From NCBI GenBank assembly GCA_037576195.1, contig CM075101.1:11284001-11348000 (forward strand): a stretch of 64,000 nucleotides of DNA. Reading direction: 5' to 3'. This stretch comes from Phytoseiulus persimilis. Lineage: Eukaryota; Arthropoda; Arachnida; Mesostigmata; Phytoseiidae. Below the pieces are notes generated by a model. That model was not told where the DNA came from, did no database searches, and was given only the letters and a program-made list of their open reading frames with translations. The translations under genes were made by a program, and so were the position numbers. Of the stretch, positions 30,988-40,479 are shown in pieces; position 1 is the first letter of the stretch; the number at the start of each line of letters is the position of its first letter.

Positions 30988-33186
30988 GTGTGTTTCACGG
31001 AGGGTGCCCGTTCGACTCCGCCGTCTTTTCTTTGGCTTCGAAGTGTGACTTATGGCTAATTAATGGGTCCATGAGACAGGGAGCACTGGGCGAAACGCGG
31101 CGTTCACCTGTCGCTTCAGCTGGACACCTTCCGTCTCGCGGAGGTTTATTTCTGCCACAGTTGGAGATCGCCATAAGGTTGATCTACAAAATCTCAGACG
31201 TTCACGAAAACGACGAACTCGTCACACTGCCCAGATGATGTGTTGAACCGCGACACGACTTGACCGGGGAATTCAGCGAGCGGTCGTCCGTCGGCCTGGC
31301 CGGATCGCGTGCAGAGTCGGGTTCCATTATATCAGACAGAGGCAGCGAAGGAGCGGAAGAACGAGAGAAAAAAAAACACAGAAGAGTAGGGAGAACGTAA
31401 AAAGACGTTTTGAGGAGGCCCCCGACTCCCGCTGACCCCACGAAGTGGCCATCCTGAACTAAAACAGAAGCAAAACGCGTCTTTGAAAATCTCCGCTATT
31501 TTTGTTTCGTTTCCCTCGCGTGGAACCTTCGATCGAGCCCTGCTCCCCTCAAGTTTCGCAGGTTTGCTGGGATGCCTCTCTCCCCCTCTGACACGACACT
31601 CCGTCGAGTTCTCCTGAGCCAATTCTTTGCCTCCAGGTACGTTCCGAATTTTTGTTTGCTCCGACTACCCTGACCTCGGCCGCCTCAGATTTTAGTGATC
31701 GAGAGCCAAGAACCGCAGGGCAAAGATCCGAGTTGCCGCCGGTCGAGATTCGGTGCAATCGCTCCGCCGATGCTAGCAACGCGATATCCTTTGATGCAGC
31801 CTTCGGCTGACTTCCATGGTGTTTGCGCACGAAAACGGAGAGGCAGGGAGAGGAATTCTCGTCACGTCGTTTAGTGTATTATGCGAACTGCTCGCCGCAT
31901 TATTTCTGGTCTGCTTCCGCTAATCGGCCGACCGCGGATCGTTTATCAACGTCGGGAATATTGCTGAACATTCCTCTTTTTCTCAAATCATCGAACGATA
32001 TCTCCCTGCCACATTCACGGATGCAGGCTTGATCGTTTTCCCCAGAAGTCTGTGACAACGAGAAGAATTTCGGCTCCTTTCGGAGCGCACGGAGCTGGAT
32101 ATTTCGGGACGCTTCCTCGAAGTATCCACTGGCATGTGTTCGTCGAGTCAGACTCGACGCAGATAGAGTCGCGGTATTCGAAACGCGGTGAATAGTGCCA
32201 ATGGCTACTGTCGAGCAACGTTTATTTACTCGAAAGTCTTCGAGGTTTCCGCCGCGATACCGATCGAAATCGCTTTCACAACTCGGCGGCAACAGAATTC
32301 ATTAGGAGCAATTGTGACGGCCGTAACAAATACAGACGCACATTCGGCTACACGTAAAAGTCGACATCTCGTGTCGGGCCCAGGGTTTACAACTTGGAAC
32401 TGAACGTTTTTACAACTTATCCAAACGATTTCATGTTGGCGATGCCGTGTTTTCCTCTATGGCTTCAGTTGTAACACTGTGAACAACAGAGATTCCCGCT
32501 GCGGGACGCAACGAGACAGGAAAGAAGAGAATAACGTAAAAAGAGCGCGCAAACGCTTAAAAATCGCATCGCTCCGAGTAAGTGTCACCGCAGCCGAATG
32601 TCTCAAGCGTCTTATCCCTCGTTTTAGATGTTGGCTCACTTTCTGCTCAAGAACGAAATTCAACTTGAGGAACGAAACACGAAAGCGAGTTGAGACCAGG
32701 AAGGAATCTCCTCCACTTCCCCGGACGCCTCGGAATGCCCCCACCTCTGACGGTTAGGATCGCAGCTCCTATTGGCAACGAGGAGCGATGCTCATTCCGG
32801 CGCCCAATAGGAGGAGAGGCTCCAACGGAGTTTCGGGACTCAGACATCCTTGTTTTCGTCGGAGAAGCTCCGAGAAATCCGAAACCAGCGAACATATCTA
32901 CAGTGACGACTCGGCATAATACTCGAGGGAGCTCCGTGTTTGGCGTCCTTGCCGTCGTCTGTAGGCCGTTAGGGAACATCCAGACTGCAAATTGATCCCG
33001 AGTTATCGCGCCTACTCCCCTTGAAGCTTGTTTAGGCGTTCCGAGCTTTGGGCTTAAGCCTCCCTGCTCCACAAGGGACGTCTTTCAGCGTTGGGTGGAA
33101 CCGCTCCTTTTCTCTCTACGATTGGCGTTTTTTATTGTTGTCGACAACATCGTTGTTGTTGCTGCTGTTGCCGTCCGGGTAGTTCT
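30988..33186. other. Stretch without a supported gene
   Basis: Overlapping frames on both strands (31238-30978 plus, 32292-31900 minus, 33072-32647 minus) have no domain that I know and no clear splice partners. A purine-rich A-run lies at 31365-31379. A T-run lies further right, at 33426-33438. Confidence 0.3.
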
Positions 33187-33230
33187 GCCTGCTCGCCTGC
33201 CTGCCTGCCTGCCTGCCCGCCTGCCTGCCT
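33187..33230. repeat. CCTG tetranucleotide microsatellite
   Basis: About ten imperfect CCTG units, with one CTCG and one CCCG interruption. It lies in a T-rich context. The plus frames across it are a by-product of the repeat. Confidence 0.85.
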
Positions 33231-33967
33231 ACCGGTCTGTCTGCGCGCTTTCCTGTCCGCCGTGGCTGAGATTCTGGAGCCGGACACGATCTTGTTGCGA
33301 GCTTCTGAGAAACACGACTCTTTTTTCCTCATTATCGGCGGTTGCTCTCATCACGAAATCGCTGACAGAGTCGTCTTGTTGTCCGGCGCAAGTTTTATTT
33401 GGTGTTGTTTTCTCTTCGTTCATCGTTCAGTTTTTTTCCTTATCAAAGAGCAATCTGTGTCTCGTTTCGCCATGAGCGCTGACAAGAGGGCCTGATGTTG
33501 CCGTCGACGGCATCGACCCCTCTCACCAACCATTGACCAACATCGAAATCTCATCGGTTAGGACTCTTGTATGCCATAATGAGCTGTCGGGACGCTGTCT
33601 CGTGTAAAACTGCCCTTCTCACACATTCGATCGCAGCGCTCTCTGGCCGAGCTGGACTGAAGATAATTAACGATCAGCATCACTTGTACTCGGGGCTTGG
33701 GCATTGGACATCGACAAACACCCATATGTTCGCTCCGTTAGAATAAATTTGTCTGTTTCCCAATGTTAGGAGAATGAATCGCGCCGGAACGTCTCAGCAG
33801 TACCAGAAGCCGGGCATTATTGATCCATCCACTTATCCATTAATGCATCATCGGATTGATGGGTATCCTTCAACGATTCACAGATGATGCCTCATCTGCC
33901 ACCATGCACCCACTCGAGGGTTCTGTGGAAATATTCAGCGAACTCGAATCCTATCCCGCTATCGAGT

Positions 33968-34165
33968 CTACGCTTCTCCCCTTCCTTTCCGCTGGTCCTG
34001 ATCCTTGGCAGTCGAGTCGGAAGCGCTCAATGATGTCGGACCCGATGCTTCCCCGTCTTCTTTGTTCTTATCAGAGGAGTTGTGCGGCGCAGTTTTTGCG
34101 TTTCGGTCCTTCGATCTAGTCCTCTTCTTATGCATCGCTCTCTCCCTGTCAGTCAGACTATCCAT
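33968..34165 (-). CDS. Possible terminal exon, Lys/Asp/Ser-rich
   Basis: The frame reads MDSLTDRERAMHKKRTRSKD and continues hydrophilic and charged to a stop at 33968 (DQRKGRGEA at the end). Codon use is coding-like and the residues are typical of a disordered nuclear-type tail. The frame continues upstream to 34384 with less convincing sequence, so the acceptor position is unknown. Function unknown. Confidence 0.3.
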   Translation of the reverse strand: MDSLTDRERAMHKKRTRSKDRNAKTAPHNSSDKNKEDGEASGPTSLSASDSTAKDQDQRKGRGEA

Positions 34166-34884
34166 TCGCCGTTGAGCGCGGATGTGTGGGTTTAGCCGGC
34201 ACGGCGACCACAAGCCATCATCGAATGTTGTTCGGCGGCATCGTAGTGTCTGTCGTTGATGTTGACCGCCAATACGAAGACGACGACGACGACCACCACC
34301 TAAGGGACCACCACTAAGGACTAAGTGCTCTGCGGCTAGGCGAGCGAGCGGGAAAACTTCCTCTATATCTCTCTCTTTGCTCATGTCTTGTTGTTTTACG
34401 GGCTCAGGGTGGCTTCGGTCGGGCGGTGGGCGATTCTTACACGCTGGCTGACACCGCCTGCCGCATACAGAAAGTGCTTGCTACATCACCCGGCAGTTCC
34501 TCTGACTGGAGAGCGAGCACAGGCGTCAAGTGGCCCTCAGCGTTTCCATCAGAGAAGAGAGATCAACGCGAGCAGCTCCTGGGCGAACGGCCGCCGCTTC
34601 CTCCGTCTGGTCCCCCACGGAGAAATCTTTCGTTCCGTCTCCACCATAAACTCCCCACGAGCCCCTCCGACCCCTCAAGGTCCCCGGGCGGGGTGCGAGT
34701 GAGCACAGCACCATCGTCACCCGCGGGAGAAGCCCGAGGAGAGTGGACTGTTAATGGCGTAAAAATTTGAATTCAAATCCGTTGTGTAAACACGTGGGGG
34801 AAGACAGAGCCACACGGGCCGATTGGGTCGTATGCTCGAGCCAGGCTGGGTTTGCTTGGGCTCCACTCTAGTGGTTGCCAAAGA

Positions 34885-35298
34885 ATGACTCTGCTTGCCG
34901 AAGACTTGCGAGAAGTCGAGGGTTTTGGTTTCTCGCGGGAAGTCATCACTGTTGTGGATGCGGAGCAATTCACGGGGGTAGCGATGCAGATCAGGACCAT
35001 GAGCAGTTCAGCGTTTCTGATGATAGACCGCAGGGACTCCGAGGAGAAAGGACAGTCAGGCATGAGGCTCCTGAATATGGGAATCGGCAACGAAATAACG
35101 TACTTCGCGGATAACATTTCCGCTAGAACCCAGATACTTCTGGGGACTTGCCTAACCCACGGCTTCGAGCCATCGAAATCCTCTTGGGCCGGAGTCGACC
35201 CAGATGCAATCGATGCGGACTCGGGCGCGTCTCGACGTGGGGAGAGCGCGCGCGAACACCTAGCAGCGATGGAAGCCTGCTCGTGGACCACTCCATGA
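34885..35298 (+). CDS. Coding-like frame, possible first exon of a receptor-type gene
   Basis: ATG at 34885 (AAAGAATGA) opens 137 codons with alternating hydrophobic strands, for example REVITVVDAEQFTG, then FLMIDRRDSEEKG and EITYFADNISARTQILLG. Codon use is purine-first and GC-ending, as in real genes. The C-terminal ~35 residues, after THGFEPS, look weaker, so a donor probably lies before the stop. Two more plus-strand exons with consensus splice sites follow (35488-35623, 35764-35868). The opposite strand is also open (35375-34773), which lowers confidence in strand. Alpha/beta pattern and neighbours weakly suggest the extracellular part of an ionotropic-type receptor. Confidence 0.35.
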   Translation: MTLLAEDLREVEGFGFSREVITVVDAEQFTGVAMQIRTMSSSAFLMIDRRDSEEKGQSGMRLLNMGIGNEITYFADNISARTQILLGTCLTHGFEPSKSSWAGVDPDAIDADSGASRRGESAREHLAAMEACSWTTP

Positions 35299-35487
35299 TA
35301 AATTTCAGCAGATAAATGGATGAAATCGCGACTCGGTAGATCGAACCCCTCTGGACTTGATCCTGGAGTCGCCAAAACCCGCGCGGATCATTACCGGAAC
35401 CACATTTCTCATGTCTGTGGCCATTGTTACTCGCAGATGAAGTGGAGAATTCCAGCGATATGCACGGAGGACGAGGCCTACTATCAG

Positions 35488-35623
35488 AGAATGCATCTTC
35501 GATGATCGCCACACAGAATGGCGTGGCAGACAAGTGAACATCTTGTCTTTCGGACTTGGCTCGATCGATCGCTTGCTCGGCGAGACTGCCGCCGATCTCG
35601 CAATTGATCGAAAGATCGAGATC
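35488..35623 (+). CDS. Possible exon with ligand-binding-domain-like sequence
   Basis: A CTATCAG acceptor precedes 35488 and a GTATCG donor follows 35623. The reading frame gives RGRQVNILSFGLGSIDRLLG and then ETAADLAIDRKIEI, and would stop just past the donor if unspliced. The exon joins in phase 0 to 35764-35868. The joined junction (ADLAIDRKIEI plus IEGVDFSYVI) is reminiscent of the ADLA...VDFS block in the S1 lobe of ionotropic glutamate-type receptors (IRs), which mites have in large families. This is recollection of a motif pattern, not an alignment. Confidence 0.35.
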
Positions 35624-35763
35624 GTATCGCTGGATGCATAAGTTCTTCGAGCTTATCAGGGGGAGCGTACAGCCAGAGCACGACAGTGCGCATCTCCCAA
35701 AGCTGGCGTGTTACAAACGATCGCCAGTTCAAATATTGTACAGAAGCACTTCCATATGAATAG

Positions 35764-35868
35764 ATTGAAGGTGTCGATTTCTCCTACGTCATCCGCTGCT
35801 TTCAGGAGGAGTTCTCGGACGGGCACTTCATGGAGCTCGGGTCCTCGGTTTGCTCCGAGTCTCCAGCG
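35764..35868 (+). CDS. Possible exon following 35488-35623
   Basis: The sequence lies between an ATGAATAG acceptor and a CCAGCG/GTAAGA donor and is exactly 35 codons. It reads IEGVDFSYVIRCFQEEFSDG and continues to SSVCSESPA. Both splice sites are good and phases fit the preceding exon. The antisense frame (35970-35656) is in the same codon register and also open, so strand is not certain. No TM1-pore-TM2 segment was found in the next 270 bases, which a true IR would need. Confidence 0.35.
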
Positions 35869-36139
35869 GTAAGAGTCTCTCCAGGTATTCCAATGCCTCC
35901 CGTTGCGGATAATCCACTGTGTCACGTATAACAACAACGCGTAGCCCCCTCCCCCCGCCCCCTCTGACATCGACTTCGCTGACCTGCTAGCGACTATCCC
36001 ACGGTATTGAATCGTAGATCGTTATCTCAGACAGGTTTGTAACTTGCCACAACTTGTTGCGATTGGTTTCAAAATGAGAAAAAGTTGGGGACTGCCTTCT
36101 GGCTTGACGAACGAGACAGAACTACGGGTCTTGTCGGCC

Positions 36140-36472
36140 TCAGATGCGGCTGCCGCCTGACCTGTTCGCTAATCTGCATCGAGTGATCTCCGATGGCCAC
36201 TTTTTTGCTGAGGATTCTGGCGAGTGAGCAGTATCTATCTGGAGCGAGTGAACAGAGCGACGACGCCTCAACAACCTGATGACATCGGCGCTCGACATCA
36301 ACACAATGCAGCGAGATAGACGCTCAAAAAGACAGTCTCGCTCGCATCCAATTGTCTGATCGGGCTCCAGGTCCTGCTGCCGCTGCCCTACAAATACTTC
36401 TCTCAGTCGGAACCATCTCCGTCCTGTGTTCACTTTCTTGTTATATCTCTCAATCGCTCCGCACCGTACCAT
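36140..36472 (-). CDS. Coding-like frame, function unknown
   Basis: From ATG at 36472 the first 65 residues look like real protein (AIERYNKKVNTGRRWFRLRE onward, with two CERD-CLFERL-type cysteines), and then quality drops. A CATCAG/GTTGTT donor may end the exon at about 36275. It lies downstream of another minus frame (36828-36508). The reverse strand of this region encodes a hydrophobic stretch (LQILLSVGTISVLCSLSCYI), so a plus-strand membrane segment is the competing reading. Confidence 0.28.
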   Translation of the reverse strand: MVRCGAIERYNKKVNTGRRWFRLREVFVGQRQQDLEPDQTIGCERDCLFERLSRCIVLMSSADVIRLLRRRRSVHSLQIDTAHSPESSAKKWPSEITRCRLANRSGGSRI

Positions 36473-36507
36473 TCAACTCGAATGAAAGGAGCGACCTCCA
36501 GTGAGAA

Positions 36508-36828
36508 TCACTCCTTCTGGCTTCGATACTGTACAGTCGACTCACAAGGTAGTTCGCTCATGAGGACATTCAGGACGACTCCGCGAACTCCCGCATCATT
36601 GAAATGTGAACTGACTCCTCGATGTGGCGGTCCCCGCTTATCACTCTCCTCCTGAGTCTGCCTTGCAAAAGTGATCCTGCGCTGCCCAGGATGGCGGAAC
36701 GGCTCGATGAAGATCTTCCAGTACATCCAGGACATCCAGTACGCAAGATCTTCGGATGGTTCTCTCCCGATGGCCACGATCCGGTATTGCTCTCGCTTTA
36801 GTGAAATGTTATTGTCATCTGGTGACAC
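36508..36828 (-). CDS. Coding-like frame, function unknown
   Basis: The frame includes YRIVAIGREPSEDLAYWMSW and later GVRGVVLNVLMSELP, immediately before a strong donor (CTT/GTGAGT at about 36548). The Trp/Tyr-rich segment YWMSWMYWKIFIEPF is unusual but not a motif I can name. No acceptor with a pyrimidine tract was found. It may form a gene with 36472-36140. Confidence 0.3.
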   Translation of the reverse strand: MSPDDNNISLKREQYRIVAIGREPSEDLAYWMSWMYWKIFIEPFRHPGQRRITFARQTQEESDKRGPPHRGVSSHFNDAGVRGVVLNVLMSELPCESTVQYRSQKE

Positions 36829-37533
36829 TTTTTTCCCATATTAGGAGTAATCGTCAGCAGACGAACGGACACAACATTGTTCTTTTTGAGAAATAAATTC
36901 CGCTTTGAATTTATGGCGCTATCCGTCTGCGGATTACATGTGGGGAACGCGTTCCCACGCTCGTCCCTTCGACGGAGACCAGTTGCACGGGGTTTCTGGC
37001 CGTGCTGAACGACGGTATGTTCTAGAAACACTTCCTCTGCTTGCTTGCGTTTGGTGGCATCAAGTGTGAAATGGACCGCTCGTGATATGTCGAGTTGAGC
37101 ATAATTACGACGGGAGCGGCATCACAATCGTTCCGACGGAGTGATAAATTTTTAGTGGATGCTCTCTTCGTGTCCAAGTGTGACTTGGTTTGTAAGTCAG
37201 TCCGTAAGTCAATCCCTAAGTCGGTTGATCGCTCGATGTGTCGCCTATTGTGTTAGCCAGTTCCGCGGACATGAACACATTCCAAAAAATAAATTCGTCC
37301 GTCGTGATTAGGCGCAAATTAAGATTTAGTGTTTTATGACCGCTCCGACCAGCGTTGTCCGATAGGGCGGCTGCGCGCTCGCCTCCATGTTTGGAACGAG
37401 GTCTGAGACGGTAGCCACGGTCAGGAGATCACTGTCGCCCATAAATCCAAGTCGAAACTCAGTCGTACTAACCAGATCTTCGCGTAATAAAATCGTTGCA
37501 CTGAGCTCTTTCGTTTTTCCCTGTAGTTGATTG
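36829..37533. other. Stretch without a supported gene
   Basis: The sequence is AT-richer than its flanks and only short frames are open. No repeats or RNA genes were recognised. Confidence 0.35.
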
Positions 37534-38283
37534 ATGGCGATCGCATGGTTCGCTGAACAGCGGGAGCGTTCTCCGCGACAATCCCTGCCTGCGATACGCG
37601 GTCCGACCTTGAGAAGCGGGGCACGTCATGGAACGGGATTCAAAAGGCAGTCCAGCCAGCTACCGTTGCAGAAACATTTTCGCGAGTCGTGCCAAACCAG
37701 CCCGATGATTCCACGCGCGGGGAGCAAACCCGCGAGAGATGAGTCTGAAGTGGAGCTCGGAGTCGGACTGACTCAGACTCCGAAGCAAACCGGCAAAACC
37801 CAAGAGGCAAAAACAGACCGAACTGCGTCCGATCTCCGTTCGACGAGCGCTCCGACAACATCTCGGCTTGAGTCTGCGAGGAGGACTCGAGTTCCTTCGA
37901 GAGGATACGGGACAACGGTTTCCATCCGAACAGAATCCGTTCTCGACCAGCTTCCGACACAGAAAAGAGTTCGCTCAGGTCGATGCTCGTGTTATGACGC
38001 TCTATCGTTCCAACAGGAAACGGCGGAGAACGCCATAACCATCCCCTATCACGTGTCGGGGCTCGATGAGCTTCCTACAACGTTCACAGTGCAAGGACTC
38101 CATGCTGGATCCGTTACGCAGTGGAGCCGAGTCGGGAGCATTGAGCACCTGATTGGGAATCGGTGGGAGCCCCATGGTCAGCGCATAACGACGTCGGTCA
38201 CTCGACACGAACCCAACTCTTCGCGGAATTTGTCACAAGGCCCCGGACGAAAATCACGAACCAAGCAACGATCACTCACCTGA
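37534..38283 (+). CDS. 249-codon open frame, hydrophilic protein
   Basis: ATG at 37534 opens 249 codons to TGA. The first ~70 residues are Arg/Ser/Pro-rich. The middle is acidic and Thr-rich (SEVELGVGLTQTPKQTGKTQ). The last third looks more folded (ITIPYHVSGLDELPTTFTVQ, then GSVTQWSRVGSIEHLIG). There is no signal peptide or membrane segment. The length is improbable by chance, but a shorter minus frame overlaps it (37960-37640). No family recognised; it could be an intronless gene or several exons whose introns happen to be open. Confidence 0.35.
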   Translation: MAIAWFAEQRERSPRQSLPAIRGPTLRSGARHGTGFKRQSSQLPLQKHFRESCQTSPMIPRAGSKPARDESEVELGVGLTQTPKQTGKTQEAKTDRTASDLRSTSAPTTSRLESARRTRVPSRGYGTTVSIRTESVLDQLPTQKRVRSGRCSCYDALSFQQETAENAITIPYHVSGLDELPTTFTVQGLHAGSVTQWSRVGSIEHLIGNRWEPHGQRITTSVTRHEPNSSRNLSQGPGRKSRTKQRSLT

Positions 38284-39189
38284 ATCGGGATGGGAATATC
38301 ACAGAGAATCAATCCCTACAGCATCCGTGGCTGAGTCCGAGCGATTTTAAGGTGATTTTTTTGTGTGTCGATGTTCTCGCTGCTCACATGTGCGGTGGGC
38401 CACCTCATGGTCTACTCGTCGTTGGTTTGATGTGCAGAGAGGATGGCTGGTCAGAAAAAGCTCGTAAAATGTCTGCTCGAGAACATTTGCTCTAATAAGC
38501 TCCGCGTGGACAAAAAGAGAATCGAAGAGCTGGTTACTTTTTCTGCGAGTAGGCTTTGCTCCCGTTGCACAGCCACATCCACACGCCAAGGCTGAAAGCT
38601 CGGACGGACTCGGGTATCGGTGAAGCCAGACGAGCGGGCTCCGTCGTCACCTAGGTGCAAGAGGAATGTATCCTTTCGATGCTTTTACTGGAAAATGTTC
38701 CCCACCATAAGACCGCTCGGGCTGTAATCCGTGGGTCGAAACTTATTACGAAACACTCGTAAGACCGATCCTGGTCCATGTGCAGAATCATATCGCGAGT
38801 ACTAGGATTACGAAACTCTGTGCTCGCAATACAGGTCGAGGGCACGGTGGGATCTCATCCGATCCCGGTGCCGGATGCTCCATTCAGCGTGTTTGGCTTT
38901 CTGTGACCCGCTCCGAGAGTTGTTCTGTCCCTGCGTTTGGCTTTTGTTTTCTCCCGCGCGCTCTCGGCTCCCGCCGTCCAGCGTCGAGCTGCCGTTCGCA
39001 GAGCCCATTTCCGGCTGACCGAGGAGCGAAGGGGTGAGCGATCTCGCATTAACTAATGCACCGATCCCTAATAACACAGATGACCTTCGAGTGGTCGATA
39101 CAACTCTGTTCGCATTGTCCTCAACTGGAATCACTCATCCGGAGATGATGCGATGCTTGGATGGACACTCCTCAGCGACTCCAATGGGC
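38284..39189. other. Stretch without a supported gene
   Basis: Short overlapping frames lie on both strands (for example 39134-38808 minus). They carry no domain or splice-supported exon that I can identify. Confidence 0.3.
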
Positions 39190-40479
39190 TTAGGGAACTC
39201 GTTGACGATGGCCGTCGTGTTGCTGAAACTTGGGGACATTTCGTAACGAGCGTCCCGATTCGCACGAACTGTTCGAGCGCGTGCCGAAACTGGGTAAGCC
39301 GATCGATCTCCTCAGGAACTGTCTGAGTCTCGATGCGGCAAGGATTCGCGGCCCATGGCCTCGGGGCCGTTGGACGCCGAGAGAACGTCGGGGTGAGTTC
39401 ACGGATCGGGAGGTCGATTTGCAGAACTGCGCCAGGATCACTGATCGATTGCGAAGGTGGGATCTCGATTGGCGGTGGCTTTTGTGATAATAGTCTGATT
39501 CAGATTGTGTTGACTGTGTCTGGCTCCGAGTGTTTATCTCAAGCTCGTCCGCTGTACCTGACAACCATGTGTGGTAGCAGGGCCTTGGCTCGAATTCTTC
39601 CTCCCCTATTGGAACAACACTGACCTGAACGGTGTTTGCTATGACGAGAGAGAGAGAACATCGGGATGGAAGACATGGGGAAAGTTCTCGGAAGCGTTTG
39701 CTTATTTTCATAAGGTGCTTGTGAGTGACATCGTGTTGTTGGTGTTGCCGGCTCGTCGTCGTCCCCGCTGCGCGAACTCTATTCGGGCGATTATGACAAA
39801 TCACAACTGCACCTGATTGATCCCGACAAACTGTGCGGTTTCCGACAGCCACCATCCTAAAAAGCGCTAATTCGGCGAATGCCGTCCTCCTCTCAATGTC
39901 GAGTTCCGAAGAAGACGCGAGCTCGCAGTTCAGATCGAAATCACTGTTTCGTTCTCGGCCCGTCGTTTCACTCAAGTTCCCCCACCTCGATAGCCTGATG
40001 AATCCACGGGACGGCTTCCCGGTTGGCGGGTTATGCTCGGTAGGCGCGATGCCGAACGAGGGAGTGGGGTGCGGCGTTGACCCTGATGTCGCGCCATACC
40101 ATCCTGAATTTTGCCTGAATTGAGAAATGTTGCTCTCTTCCGGAGACGGGTGCCCCCGGGGATTTTGAATTCCCGCGATGCTGAACAAGTTTTCCCGCAC
40201 GGTCCCCGTCAAGACTTTTCGGCTTCGTGTCGTTGAAAAGTAACACCTGCTGCTCCGAAACCCTGAACGCCGTCTCAAAACCGAAATTTGTCTTCCCCAG
40301 CCACGCCAGCAGGAGTGTCCTGAGCTTACGCTACGCGATTGAGACCATGAGTTGGAAACTGAGGAAGATTCCTGGAATATCGGCTCTATTCCTGTTCCCG
40401 GGGGAAATGGAGGATCTTTGCTCGCAATTCCCGGAAAGCTTTTGCGCCGCACAAATGATCCAGAGCGATTACGGAGCAA
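39190..40479 (-). CDS. Long uninterrupted frame of ~430 codons, coding status uncertain
   Basis: The minus frame is open from a TTG at 40479 to a stop at 39190. A random run this long is very unlikely at this GC content. Some parts look like protein (GNLSETTGRERNSDFDLNCE, then ELDIERRTAFAELALFRMVA), while others are Ser/Arg/His-rich and look random. There is no ATG near the left end, so it would be an internal or spliced exon. Plus frames are also open in pieces (39571-39816, 39833-40123). The frame may be the antisense of plus-strand exons, since antisense stops are rare opposite GC-ending codons. No known domain. Confidence 0.25.
   Translation of the reverse strand: MLRNRSGSFVRRKSFPGIASKDPPFPPGTGIEPIFQESSSVSNSWSQSRSVSSGHSCWRGWGRQISVLRRRSGFRSSRCYFSTTRSRKVLTGTVRENLFSIAGIQNPRGHPSPEESNISQFRQNSGWYGATSGSTPHPTPSFGIAPTEHNPPTGKPSRGFIRLSRWGNLSETTGRERNSDFDLNCELASSSELDIERRTAFAELALFRMVAVGNRTVCRDQSGAVVICHNRPNRVRAAGTTTSRQHQQHDVTHKHLMKISKRFRELSPCLPSRCSLSLVIANTVQVSVVPIGEEEFEPRPCYHTWLSGTADELEINTRSQTQSTQSESDYYHKSHRQSRSHLRNRSVILAQFCKSTSRSVNSPRRSLGVQRPRGHGPRILAASRLRQFLRRSIGLPSFGTRSNSSCESGRSLRNVPKFQQHDGHRQRVP

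Noticed and set aside
33091..33495. Two overlapping plus frames rich in Cys and Pro.
   Set aside because: They are produced by the CCTG microsatellite and T-rich sequence on both sides.
36364..36505. Plus-strand hydrophobic segment (LQILLSVGTISVLCSLSCYI) as TM3 of an ionotropic receptor.
   Set aside because: The minus strand encodes a continuous hydrophilic, more protein-like frame here, and antisense of charged codons often gives hydrophobic runs.
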